Both the position numbers and the translations under genes were made by a program. Below are positions 1-10,340 of a stretch of 64,000 nucleotides of DNA, piece after piece. This stretch comes from Callorhinus ursinus (taxonomy: Eukaryota > Chordata > Mammalia > Carnivora > Otariidae). Location of the stretch: contig NW_020313288.1 of assembly GCF_003265705.1 (NCBI RefSeq), positions 1,736,615 through 1,800,614 of the forward strand, given 5' to 3'. Every line of letters starts with the position of its first letter. The first letter of the stretch is position 1. Under the pieces are notes generated by a model. That model did not search any database, was not told the DNA's origin, and saw only the letters and a program-made list of their open reading frames with translations.

Positions 1-940
1 TCGTATCTAAGCTAATCTTATCCTGATGATCTTTAAAAGGAAAAATCCTGATAAATATGCAGTTCCTTAAAATGCTCTTAAAAACCAGCTTGACCATTTA
101 ACTGGTTTCCCCGACAACGAGTTAATCAACCATTGACCTGTGTTTACTCTACGTTGGCATGAGTCACGATTTCAACTTTCTGAGAACGGTACACTGACGC
201 CTCTTTTGCAAATAGGGAAACCGAGGCTGGCTGCTCCCTGCCTTCCTCCTCCCAAGCCCAGGGGCCCAGTCACTGCACATACAGGCTTTCCACACCCAGG
301 CACCCCCCCCACCCCCGCCCAGCTCCAAGAAGCAGCTCCAAGAACCTGTCTTCCTTCCGCAGCAGCGAGGAACCAGGTCAGCCAACCGCTGGGACATCAA
401 AGGGAATCTATAAATACAGCTGCAGGAGGAAAAATAGACACTTTTCTAGCCCCTCCTGAGCTTGCCTGTCTCCCACTCCCGGATCTTTCCTGGCCGGGCT
501 CCCACTCCAGTAGCTGGGCCAAAGCCCCCAACCCCAGGGACCCTACTGGAAAGCAGTGAAGAGAAGCAGCTAATGGTGCTTTGGTTTTTCCTAATTGGCT
601 CAACCTCCCTCCCCTGCCAGGCAGCTGAGAAAGGAGGAGCGACACTGGGCCCATCCCTGGAAGGTGCAGGTGAGATTCTCAGCCCAGAACTGAGGATGAT
701 GAGGTTGTCAGAATCTTCAGATCCTAGAACCCTGGAACCTTCTTTCTCTCTCTTAGGGCACATGTGGGACTTCTATGCTGTGCAGAGCCCTGGGAAGTTG
801 GCAGGGCCAAGGCAGGCAGTTCAGATTTGACCAGGGCAGTCCGGAGGGCTTTCTGGTGGAGGTGATATGAGCTGAGCCCAAAGGAGGTTGGGAGAGATGG
901 GGGGGTGAGGAGCCAGGTTGGGGAAGGGACTCCTCCCTCT
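1..940. other. Intergenic sequence, no gene recognised
   Basis: No exon with supported splice sites and no clear repeat is visible. Short open frames on both strands have no conserved composition and overlap one another. In human the neighbour on this side of SEMA6B is TNFAIP8L1, but none of it is seen here. Confidence 0.6.
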
Positions 941-1260
941 CTCTCCTTCGCTCACCTGCTCCAGACACATGGATCTCCTCACTGTTCCTCCAGGCACAGT
1001 CTTACCCCAGGGCCTTTGCACATGCTGTTTATCTGCCCTTTCCCTGTTTTCCCCCCAATTGGATTTTACTGCTCCTTTCCATCTCAGCTCAAATGTTACC
1101 TCCTCCAAGAAGCCTTCCCTGATGCCCCCAGACAGCTACTGCTCCTCATTCTTCCCCCCTCCCCGGCCCTTACAATAATCTGAAATTATTTTAGTCATTC
1201 ATGTGTTTTCTTATTTTGTGTCCATGGATGCCCCGAGAAGGCAGAGACCCTGGCTAGACC
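940..1260 (+). repeat. L2 LINE 3'-end relic
   Basis: Reads in the sense direction of the L2 3' region: the 'cagggcctttgcacatgctgt' block at about 1010 is followed by 'cagctcaaatgttacctcctcc' and 'agaagccttccctgatgcccc'. Old and diverged. Confidence 0.8.
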
Positions 1261-1370
1261 TCACCTCCATGGGCCTCAATTCCTCCATTTGTAAAACGGG
1301 GGTGGACTTAGGACAAGCTGTTCCCATGGGGAAACTGCCTACCTTGTTTGTCATTAAAGTTAGTATTTCT

Positions 1371-1570
1371 GGGACGCCTGGGTGGCTCAGTCAGTTAAGC
1401 ATCTGCCTTTGGCTCAGGTCATGATCCCAGGGCCCTGGGATCGAGTCCCACATCGGGTTGCTTGCTCAGCGAGAAGTCTGCTTCTCCCTCTACCCCTCCC
1501 CCTGCTCCTGCTCTCTCTCGCCATCTCTCTCTCTCTCTCAAATAAATAAATAAAATCTTAAAAAAAAATA
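1371..1570 (+). mobile_element. CAN-SINE (tRNA-derived carnivore SINE), full length
   Basis: The head GGGACGCCTGGGTGGCTCAG is followed by the tRNA-like B-box region, a CT-rich stretch and an AAATAAATAAATAAAATCTT tail. Imperfect target-site duplications flank it: aaagttagtattt near 1356-1368 and aaagttcgtattt near 1570-1582. This places the genome in Carnivora. Confidence 0.93.
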
Positions 1571-2099
1571 AAGTTCGTATTTCCCTTGCCCGTTTCTCTA
1601 GACTCCAGCAATCATTATGCTAATTGTGCAGGTTTTATGTAAATGACATGCACATTTATTCCCTGCCCCCCTCCCTGAAATCCCCACTGGCCTAGGGGAA
1701 CTGGAAGCTGGGGAGTGGGCAGTGCCAGTGATGTGGGAGGGTGTGGTGGGGGTCTCCTGCCCCCCACCGCACGCTTGCATCACAAGAGTCATCTTCTTAC
1801 CTCCACCTCCATCGCGGCCTGTTGGAATCTTCTGGAAGGGGAAGGCCAGACAAGGGGAGCCACTGGCCTCAGGGCAATTCCAGGGTAGGGCTGGGATGAG
1901 AACTGGCCCATTGCTCTGTGGGACTCTGGAGGCAAAGAGGCTTCCCTGACGCTTGCGTGGACCTTGCCCACTACCTCATTGAGTGCCTACTTTGTGCCGG
2001 GTTCTGTGCTGGGAGGTGCTGAGACCAAGCCCAAGGGCCTTGACAAAGACAGCCGCCAGATGCCCTGGGGCTCCCCGTCTGGGGTGGGTAGGATTCAAG

Positions 2100-2215
2100 C
2101 TGTGACATTTATGTTGGGAAAAAAGGAGAAGTTAGCAGAATGAGTCTGGGAGGAAGGGAGGCAGCAGGCAGGAGGAGGGAACTGCATGGGCAAAGGCCCT
2201 GAGGCCGGGGAAAAG
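2100..2215 (-). repeat. L2 LINE relic, antisense
   Basis: Contains the reverse-complement L2 signature 'gcaaaggccctgaggc' at about 2190, preceded by a 'gtgacattt' block near 2102. Confidence 0.6.
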
Positions 2216-2219
2216 TGGT

Positions 2220-2875
2220 CCCTGAGAGACAGAGTGCCCTGCACGACCTGCTCCCACTCCCTCCCCGCCCTTCCCTACTCCCTCTTTCCCCCTCACTGGC
2301 TCGAGCTCCTGCTGCTCCAGCCACTTGCCTCCTCCAACAGGTCAGGCATGGTCCTGCCCCAGGGCCTTTGCACTGACTATCCACCCCCCACATGGAACGC
2401 TCTTCCTCTATATACCTACACAAGTTTTCCCCTCACCTCCTTCGAGTCTCTGCTCGGATGTCACCTCCTCCGTGAGGCTTTCCCTGACCACCTGTTTAAA
2501 ATCCTTCCCACCCCACCCAGTGAGCACTCCACATCTTCTTTCCTTGCTTAATTTTTCTCTTTAGCATCATCTGGCCCAGAATAGATTTCACTTGTTTATA
2601 CAGCTTCACATCTGTCAACCCCATTGGAACATCAGCTGCACAAGGCCAGAGACTCGTCTGTTCTGTTCCTTGCTGCGCTCCCAATGACTAGAACAAGCTG
2701 GGCATCCAGTAGGTGCTCAATAAATACTTGTTAAATAAATGAATCCTGTCCTGCCCTGAGCCCCATGCTCTGCCAGGACAGGGCTTGGCTCTGTCTCGGT
2801 CCTCACTGTATCCCCAGCACCGCCCAGGAGAGCCCAGTACAGAGTAGGTGCTCGGTAAAGTTAGATGAAGAAATA
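2220..2875 (+). repeat. L2 LINE 3' end, two sense fragments
   Basis: 2220-2745 runs through 'cagggcctttgcac', 'cacctcctccgtgaggctttcc' and the L2 terminus 'aggtgctcaataaatacttgtt'. A second terminal piece at 2760-2875 repeats 'cactgtatccccagcac' and 'agtaggtgctcggtaaa'. Confidence 0.85.
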
Positions 2876-3144
2876 GATCCACAAGGGGCAAGCCCCATGG
2901 GCTCAGCTCTGCTTCTCAAAGACTGTGGAGGTCCTGTGGCCAGAGCAGAGGTGGCCCCGGGTGGGGTGGAAGGGTACGAGAAGTACGAGAAATACGGGCA
3001 AGGAGTGTGAGCTCAGCACCCACCCACGACACCTCCACACTTTGATGTCAGTGTCACCTGAGTTTGAGAGCCCTGGTGGCAATGACTGAATTGCCACCAG
3101 CTGAGGTCATTCACACACATCCTCCAGTGTCACTGTCTGTTTTT

Positions 3145-3600
3145 TTTTTTTTTCTCCATAACAGTTTTGATTTTCCTTTTATTTTTATTGTGGTAAACTG
3201 TACATGATGTAATATTTATTGTTTTAACCATTTGTAAGGGTTCCATTCCATGGCATTAAGCACTAAGCACATTAATGTTGTCGGGCAGCCACCCCCACCA
3301 TCCGTCTATTCCCAGAACTTCCCATGTCCCCAAACTGAGACTCTGTCCCCATGAAGCACAGACTTCCCATCCCCTGCCTCAGCGTTGGCTCCCACCCTCT
3401 CCTCTCTGTCTCTGTGGACGGGACTCCTCTGCGGACCTCCTGGGAGTGGGGTCCTACGGGATGTGTCCAGCTGTGTCCGGCTTATTTCATTCAGCATAAC
3501 ATCCTCCAGGTTCATCCATGTTGTAATGTGGGTCAGAATTTCCTGCAGAGAGCACACCCGTTTCACCACTGGCTTGCTTGCTTTGGGTGAAGGGCAGCTC
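3145..3600 (-). repeat. L1 LINE 3'-region relic, antisense
   Basis: Matches the reverse complement of old mammalian L1 3' sequence: 'attgtggtaaactgtacatgat', 'aaccatttgtaagggttcc', 'ccaccatccgtctattcccagaa' and 'ggttcatccatgttgtaatgtg'. Related fragments recur at 37.86, 38.34 and 49.65 kb. Confidence 0.75.
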
Positions 3601-3699
3601 ACCACTCTATTACTGATTCGAAAATGGATTAACACGATGATTTTAGAGGAAAGAAAACAGGATTAGAAGAGTTGCCCTGTCCCCCAAAATGGTCAGAGG

Positions 3700-3840
3700 T
3701 CTCTGGGAGAAAGAAACACTGGCCAGGCACACAAGGATCTTCCCAAGCACAGGAAGAAGCAAGTGCAAAGGCCCTGAGGAAGGAGCTCTGTGTGTTCACT
3801 AGGCTGGGATGTAAAGGCCAGGGGAGGGCAGATTTTGAAA
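3700..3840 (-). repeat. L2 LINE relic, antisense
   Basis: Contains 'gaagcaagtgcaaaggccctgagg' at about 3760, the antisense L2 signature. Short and diverged. Confidence 0.6.
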
Positions 3841-4364
3841 AGGGATAATGTAACACTCCCCGCCCCCCACAAGTAACCCTGTACTTCAGTCCTCTCTGTG
3901 GCTGTTTCCTATCCATATCCAAGGACAGACCCCAGGGAGCTCAAAGCTTCCTGGATCCCTCCTTCTGCACTTCCCACTTCTGGGAACCAAGGTGTCCCTT
4001 GCCTCATTTGCACATGAGGCCTTCGGGGAGGGGGTTCTGGGACAACCCGGGCTAGCCCAGGACACACCTGGGCCTTTGGGGGGAGGATTTCAGTGGTTCT
4101 GAGCTGAGGAAGTGCTTATAATTGCTCCAATTTCCTTGCACATCAGGCAGTGAATCCTGCTGCTTCTATCTAATGTTTCCTGGGCCCATGTAGGGTGCTT
4201 TTAGCTCCTGCCAGACACAGTCAGCCCAGCCCCTGGTGCAAGGGGCTGGAGAGGGGATGTCAGGCTGGGCAGCCCTCAGCCACTCCCCACTGACTGCCTG
4301 GCTGAAGGCCTACTGTGCGCGGGGGCCTTGCATACAACCTCTGTGGGGGAGGAGGATTTGGACG

Positions 4365-4475
4365 AACTCTGAGACCAGGTGCCCTGGGTTCAAATCCCCA
4401 TCCTGGCTGAAAACGTGCAAAGAGCCTACAGTGTACACCGTAAATGCTTAATAAATGCTCCTTGAGTTATTATTT
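4365..4475 (+). repeat. MIR SINE relic
   Basis: Shows 'ccctgggttcaaatccccatcctggct' and a terminal 'taaatgcttaataaatgctcc', the tRNA-like core and tail of MIR. Confidence 0.65.
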
Positions 4476-4629
4476 CACTGGGCACCCCTCCCCAGCCTGA
4501 AGGGGTGACCTCCTATTGCCCTATTTTGCTACTGAGGGAACCGCATGACCCTGGGTTCCCTACTGAACCTTGGCTCCCGCTCCATGTGACAAGGACAGAC
4601 TCCAGAGAGCTTGTAGGTGCCCCCATTCG

Positions 4630-5310
4630 CTCATTCATCTGTTCAACACGCTTGCTGAGTGCCTACTGTGTGCCAGGCCCTGTCCTAGCCCCCAGGGGCC
4701 CAGTGGAGACCAAGGCAGACTCCTGCCCTTCCTTGGCACAGCTAACTGGCAGGGAATGGGGGTGGGGTCGGAAGAGAATAAAATAAGTGATAAAAAGAAA
4801 TGCCAACAGTAAAAAGTACAGCAAAAGCAAACACAACAGAGAAAAGGGTGGTGTTTTTTTAATTATTACTCTTTATGGTTCCCCCTTCAGTGGGATTTCC
4901 ATTTTATTTTATTGATTCATTTTCTAAGTAATGTCTACACCTAACATGGGGCTCGAAGTCACAATCTACAGATCAAGAGTCGCATGCTCTACCAGCTGAG
5001 CCAGCCAGGTCCCCCCAGAGTGGTGACTATTTAGATGGGGACATATTGGGGTGAACATTTAAGTTGAGACCTGAGTAGGTGAGGGACGAGGTGAGGGACA
5101 GAGCCATTCATATATCTAGGGGAAGAATATCTCCCTCCACCAGGCAGTAGGCACAGCCTGTGCAAAGGTCCTGAGGCAGGAAGGGCTTTTGGAGGAATAG
5201 GGAGGAGGGAGGAGGTTGGTGTGGGCGAAGGGCAGAAGGAGGTGGGGTCTGGGAGGGCACTTTTGGATGCAGGGAGCACAGACCAGGGTCATGGCCCAGG
5301 CTCCTGTATA
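4630..5310 (-). repeat. L2 LINE 3' end, antisense, split by a CAN-SINE
   Basis: Begins with the reversed L2 terminus ('gctgagtgcctactgtgtgccaggccctgtcctag' at about 4650). It resumes after the SINE with 'gttgagacctgagtagg' and 'cctgtgcaaaggtcctgaggcagg'. The break coincides with the SINE at 4902-5016, so the SINE landed in an existing L2. Confidence 0.82.
4902..5016 (-). mobile_element. CAN-SINE fragment, antisense
   Basis: Reverse-oriented tRNA-like end: 'gcatgctctaccagctgagccagccaggtccccc' with an upstream T-rich tail. Shorter than the full elements. Confidence 0.85.
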
Positions 5311-5394
5311 CACACCGAGACTGAACTACCATATGCGCCTTCCCCATGGCTGCCCTCTGCCCTCCAGTCCTCTATTCGTGCCCACATCTCTGAG

Positions 5395-5720
5395 ATTTCT
5401 GGATAACAAGCATTTATGGAGTACCTACTGGGTGCCAGGCACTGTTCTAGGCAATGGGGATTCAGCAGGAAACAAAACAGTGCTGTGTGGGGAACAATGT
5501 ACAATACTTGGCTGTGACAAATAAAATGAAGAAAACCAAAGCAGGGTAAGAGGACAGACAGGGATGACGCAGCTGTCACTGTGGAGGTGACATTTGCATG
5601 AGACCTGAAGGGTGGAGGGTAGGTCATGCTGGAATTCAGTGGGGACAACATTCCAGATGGAGAGAACAAGTGCAAAGGCCCAGAGGCAGGACAGGCTGGA
5701 TATAAAACTACATATTCGAA
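5395..5720 (-). repeat. L2 LINE 3' end, antisense
   Basis: Runs from 'agcatttatggagtacctactgggtgccaggcactgttctagg' through 'gtgacatttgcatgagacctgaa' to 'gaacaagtgcaaaggcccagaggcagga'. Confidence 0.88.
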
Positions 5721-6004
5721 GCACCCTCAAGCCCTTGACAGCTACACCCCCAACATTTCAGAGTGGAGCCACCTCCTCTTCCTCCAGGAAGACCCCCCCT
5801 GGGTCCTCAGTACTTCCAGATGAGAGTGGCACCCAATGGGGCTGAAGAAGCAAAGGAGGGAGGGTCTGTGCCGGGCTCAGAGGGGCCCAAACACAGGGCA
5901 GGGGGTGGCCATCAAGACCCCACCCACTCAAGTGAATGACCCCAAGTCACTTGCCTTAAGAGCCTACCAAGCTAAGGGGTCCCTGAGCCCCTGGAAATTA
6001 TTAA

Positions 6005-6165
6005 AAGCATGGGGTTCAAATTCCAGCTCCATTCCCTGGCTATGTGAGCCAGCAAGACATTTCTCTCCGGGCCTGTTTCCACACCTGAAAACGGTGTAAT
6101 AGTACCTGTGCTTTCGAATCCTGGAGCTGCATGCAGTAGTGGCGGGATAAACGGTTATAATTATT
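6005..6165 (+). repeat. MIR SINE relic
   Basis: Contains 'catggggttcaaattccagctcc', 'ctggctatgtgagccagcaagacatttctctccgggcctgtttcc' and 'acggtgtaatagtacctgtgc' in MIR order. Confidence 0.75.
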
Positions 6166-6390
6166 AATGCACGCCCGGCATGGGGCATTTTCTGGACCGC
6201 AGGCCCAGGGGTGCTGTGTAGTCTTTGGAAAGGGCCACACCCTCTCTGGGCACCAGGTCTCCCAAATCCTTCCAAGAGCTCCAGGAGGGTATTTGAACTT
6301 GGGGAAGGGTCCACAAGAGGAGCCCCACCCCAACCCGCCCTGCGAAGAGGCAGGGGTCAAAGGGCAAGGGGCAGGGTCATGCCCCCCAGG

Positions 6391-6406
6391 CGCGCGCCCG
6401 TGCGCG

Positions 6407-6455
<49 letters not shown>
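6391..6455. repeat. Alternating (CG)n-(CA)n purine-pyrimidine tract
   Basis: Begins as GCGCGC with one interruption. It becomes uninterrupted alternating GC dinucleotides from about 6400, then CA dinucleotides to about 6454. Lies at the left edge of a CpG island. Confidence 0.97.
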
Positions 6456-6457
<2 letters not shown>

Positions 6458-6459
6458 CT

Positions 6460-7310
6460 ACCCAACCACAATGGGTTCTAGGCGGTTAGCTCTGCGGAGG
6501 GACCAGCTGGGCGGATTTAGCCGGCGCATCTGCCGCCTGAGCAGCTGCCGTTCTGGGGGGGCTGGAGGGGGATATGGGACTAGGGAAAAATCTGTCCGAG
6601 GAGAATCGCGTCTGCACTGCCCAGCTGCCGCCTCAGGCTGGGGGGACACCCCGAATCCGCCCGGACCCCGGGCCCCTCCCCTGCCGCGGCCACCCCCACG
6701 TGCCTCTGGGGGAGGGGGCGTCGGGGAGGCCCTGACGTCACACGCAGCCTCAGCCAATCGGAGCTGCCCTTTCCGAGCCCCCAGGGGATTCCCAGGCCCG
6801 AGCAGCTACTAGGGGCGCGACCCGGCAGCGACGACCCCCTAACCTGGGCTTAAAAGAGGGCCCGCACCTGGTTAGGTAAAACCAGGCTGGGGCCCGCCAG
6901 GGAGGGAACGGGACCCAGGCGACCTCTCTGAGACGCCGCCCGCCGGCCCGGCTCCCGCGCGGCCCAGAGAGGGGCAGAGAGCGGCCGGAGTCACACAGCA
7001 GGGCGCCGAGGCAGGGAGCGTTCAGAGGGTGCGCGCAGGCAGCCGGGCGGGGTTTCCCTACCCCGCAGGCGCCAGGCACCAGGCCAGGCGCAGCCTCAGC
7101 CCATCCCGCGGCCCCCAAGGCCGCCAGGGCCCCTCCGGATCTCCCCAGGCCCCCTCGGACCCGGGGCCGCAGCCCGGCCGCGCTGGGAAGAAGGTGTCGG
7201 CGGACGCGGGCGCCGGCAAAACCCGCACTGGATTCCGCCAGCGTCGGAGCAGGACGGGAGCGCAGAGCGGCTCAACCCGGCTGCTCTGGAGGGGAAACTG
7301 AGGCCTAGAG
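6460..7310 (+). promoter_or_regulatory. CpG island with CRE, CCAAT box and TATA-like element; candidate promoter
   Basis: GC-rich and CpG-dense. Contains a full cAMP response element TGACGTCA at 6733-6740, a CCAAT box at 6754-6758 and a TATA-like cttaaaag at about 6849, in plausible promoter order for + strand transcription starting near 6880. No exon with a clear coding sequence follows. It could be an alternative distal SEMA6B promoter or a non-coding RNA start. Composition and motifs are seen; function is inferred. Confidence 0.55.
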
Positions 7311-7589
7311 GGGCAAGCTTTGCTCAGACTAATACAATTAGGAGGGTGTTGCTGGCGCTGGTGACCTCGGGCGAGGCTCTTCCCCTCCCTGGGCCTCCCT
7401 AGCTCCCCCCGAGGGCAAACTGTGAACTTCCTGCCACCCCCTCCAGGTCAGGGCTCAGACAGTCAGGAGCCCAGGGCTGGGGGGAAGGGAGCAGCCCGAC
7501 CTGACCTTGCCCTGGTCCAGGGCATGAAAGACCCATTCATGTCCTCCCAAGCCTGGGTGGCAGCTGAGCCGGCCTGCGGGGGTGGGGCC

Positions 7590-7900
7590 TCCCTCAGGGC
7601 CTTTGTCCCAAGCAGGCCCCTCTGCCTAGTATAACCTTCCCACCCCACCGCCCCGCACGCCTTGTGCTTTGCCAGATCTATCTATGGTCCTTCTCTGGCC
7701 CCCAAATCACCTCCCCGTGGTCCTCACTCAGTCCCCGTCACCCAGCAATCTCAGCCTGTACCTGGACCTTCCATTCTGCAGCCCTGGTTCTTCTATGACC
7801 CTGCTAGTGTGAAGGTAGTGAGTCAGTTCGTCTTTTTGACTGCTCAGACCAGGACCTGGCATCCAGTGGGCGTCCAATAAATGTTGAAGGAATAGATTGC
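7590..7900 (+). repeat. L2 LINE 3' end, sense
   Basis: 'cctccctcagggcctttgtcc' leads to the terminus 'caggacctggcatccagtgggcgtccaataaatgttgaaggaata'. Confidence 0.8.
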
Positions 7901-8490
7901 GAAGGACTCCAGTCTGGCCAAGGCCATGGGCAAGGGAGGGCATGCCGGGGGGTGGGGGGTGGACACAGCATGAGTACTGGTGTGGAGGTGGGAAGAGGGC
8001 TCAGAGCCTGGGCACCAAGCTGAGGGGCTGGACTTAGCGCCCCCCCCCCCCGCCCCGGGTCAGGCAGGCCTCCATCTTCCCAGGTGGGCAGGACACAGGG
8101 GTAGGGGCTGGTAGAGAGCAGGTGCCGGCTGATTAGCCTGGGACGGTGGCTCAGCCAGAAAGCCGGTCAGGGCAAAACCATTAGCAGGAAGGCCTGGCTG
8201 CCTGCGGAGGTTTGTGGTCTCGGCCGGCCCCTGGCTGATGCCTGGGGCCTGGAAGAACTGGATTGTCTCCACGGAAGCCAGGGAGGCTGAAGGTTGCCCA
8301 GGATCCAGTGTATCCTGAGGAGTAGGGTTCAAAGTCTGAGCCCCACTTCACGCTCTGCGCATGGCCAGTGGGAAGCCACATGCCCTGTCTGAGCCCGCCA
8401 GACTGCTGGGAGCCATGGATGGGACAAAGTGGGTAAGGCCTACCTAAAAGGTGCTCAGTAAGTCAGCAGTAAGAGGGCTCATGCTTTCTT
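7900..8490. other. Intergenic, nothing recognised
   Basis: Contains a poly-C run at about 8040-8052 but no convincing gene or repeat. Confidence 0.5.
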
Positions 8491-8494
8491 CCCA

Positions 8495-8760
8495 TCCATC
8501 GGTGGCCTCAGGCAAGCTCCTCCAGCTCTCTGCGCCTCAGCGTCCCATCGAGGGCAGCCTTGGGGGGCTTCCGTGAGGAATGAATGAGAAGATTTATTGA
8601 GAAGACACCCAGCATGCAGTGTGTGTGCAAGAAGCATCACCAGATAAATACATAATAGTAAAACATTTGTTGAGCACCTACTGTATACTGGAGATGCTGG
8701 AGGGACCAGGACAGCCCACAACCCAGTAGGGAAGACATCTGCATACATGTCGCTCTCATG
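8495..8760. repeat. MIR-like fragment followed by an antisense L2 terminus
   Basis: 8500-8640 has 'ggcctcaggcaagctcctccagctctctgcgcctcag' (MIR-like). 8650-8760 has 'aaaacatttgttgagcacctactgtatactggagatgctgg' (reversed L2 end). Confidence 0.6.
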
Positions 8761-9014
8761 TTGGGAGGTGCTTTGGACCCAGAACACCGCTGAGACTCTG
8801 AGAGGTTCCTTTGCTCCCCTAAGGTCACAGAGGGTCAGGGGGGTTACAGGGAGGTCTCCCAAACCTGAAGACCGGTTTGTCTTGGAGTGCCAAAGGAAGG
8901 GGCCAGGAGGGCTCCCCACTGGCTCAGAGAGGCCTGCAGCCCTCTGGAAGCCCCCCTCTGGACCAGGCCCTATGGGCGCTGGACAAAGGACAGCACGAGC
9001 CTTGGGGTGATCCC

Positions 9015-9150
9015 TGCAGCCTGCTTGCCTAGGTTCAAATCCGACAATTTCTAACTGAGTGACCTTGGACAAGACGCCTTCCTGTGCCTCAGTTTCCTCA
9101 CGTGTCCATCGAGTGTTGTTAAACATAATGCTTGTGGATTGAATAAATGA
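9015..9150 (+). repeat. MIR SINE relic
   Basis: 'cctaggttcaaatccgacaatttctaactgagtgaccttggacaag' followed by 'gcctcagtttcctcacgtg' is the MIR core in sense orientation. Confidence 0.8.
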
Positions 9151-9339
9151 CCTCATATATGAAAGGGGCCATGTAGACCAAGGGGTTCATGACGCCGCAT
9201 CATCTCCATCATCCCCCTGGGTCGGCTTGGGGAATGGATCCTGGGGATGCGAGTCTGGCCAGCGTGGATGAGACCGGGAAGTCGGGGCGGGGCCCAGTTA
9301 GGCCCCCCACGTAGACAAAAGCAGGGTGCCTCCTCTTGG

Positions 9340-9860
9340 GTCCCTCCCCCACCCCCACCTCCGCCTCCAGCGCCTCCTGCCGCCCACCCGGCTCCTCCCC
9401 CCGTTCCGCGCCGCCGTAGCTCCGGGCCGGGTTTTGCGTGACTCTGGCCCGGCTTTAAGCGGGGGGTGCCCGAGGGGGGGCGGAGGTGGCGGAGCCGCGA
9501 GTCGCAGCGGCGGCCGCGGCGGGCGGAGGAGATGCGGCCGCGGCGCGCCCCGGGTCCGGCCGCCGCGCAGCGCCCCCCCCGGAGCCGACGCCAGCGCGCC
9601 GGGGGCCGGGGCTGAGCCCCCTCCCCCAGCGAGGCGCCGCGGGCCGGGGGCGGGGAGAGCGCGCGCCCCCAGCCCCCTCCCCGCGCGGGATGCCCGGTTG
9701 GGCGGGGGTCGGGCCGTGCCTCCCCCGCGCACGGCCCCCCCCCCCCGCCCGCGCCCTCCCGCCCTCGCGCTCCCTCCCGCGCACTCGCGGCGCGGCGGCT
9801 CCGAGGTAAGCGCCCCGGGGCGTCTGCGAGAGGGGGCTGGGGGCGGCGCAGTCCCGGGGT
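9340..9860 (+). promoter_or_regulatory. SEMA6B: CpG island, probable SEMA6B promoter
   Basis: Extremely CpG-dense with GC boxes and no TATA box near the proposed start, ending in a strong GTAAGC donor at 9806. It is the nearest strong CpG island with a good donor upstream of the SEMA6B ATG exon. The implied first intron (about 16 kb) is longer than I recall for human, so a later start cannot be excluded. Confidence 0.6.
9480..9805 (+). other. SEMA6B: Putative SEMA6B non-coding exon 1 (5' UTR)
   Basis: Ends at CTCCGAG|GTAAGC (donor at 9806). The 5' boundary is a guess. It contains two upstream ATGs. One at 9532 opens a closed 27-codon frame ending in TGA at 9613-9615. One at 9690 stays open to the splice site. 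Confidence 0.5.
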
Positions 9861-10340
9861 GTCTGTCGGCACGCAGCTGGGGGGCTGAATCGTCGGCTGG
9901 GGCGGCCGGGTCAGGCGCTAGGATGGGGGCCGGAGGGCCCCGCCGCCGGGAGGGGGATGGATTTGGCCGGCGAGGGGGTTTGTGGAGCGCTATCGCGGGA
10001 GGATCTGTCAGCGACGCAACTGGGGAGGGGGCTGGATTTTAGGGGGGCCACTGTATGGAACGGTGTAGTGGGGGTCCAGTAGCATCGCTTTGAAGGGGCT
10101 GGATTTGGGCCTGGGGCGCTGAATGAAGCACCATAATGGGGGAGTCTAATGGCACCGCAGCTGGGGGGGCCTGGATTGTTGCCTGGGGGCCTGTATGTTG
10201 GAGCTATAATGGGGGTTCTGTCGGCACCGCAGCGGGTGGAGACTTTGTCCGGGGGGGCCGTGGGAGGCACAATAACGGGGCTCGCGGCTGCGCCGCTGGG
10301 GAGCTGGATTTGGGCCCAGGTGGGGGGTTCGGGGTCGGCA
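9860..10340. repeat. Degenerate tandem array, about 71 bp unit, about 7 copies
   Basis: The anchor 'TCTGTCGGCACCGCAGCTGG' and variants recur at 9862, 10004, 10075, 10145, 10217 and about 10281, with a more degraded copy near 9933. Spacings are 71, 71, 71, 70, 72 and 64. Each unit continues with 'GGCTGGATTTGGGCC' and ends near 'CTATAATGGGGG'. It starts about 55 bp after the SEMA6B exon 1 donor. Confidence 0.82.

Noticed and set aside
1371..1450. tRNA-like A and B boxes in several places
   Set aside because: These are the tRNA-derived heads of CAN-SINEs with A-rich tails and target-site duplications, not tRNA genes.
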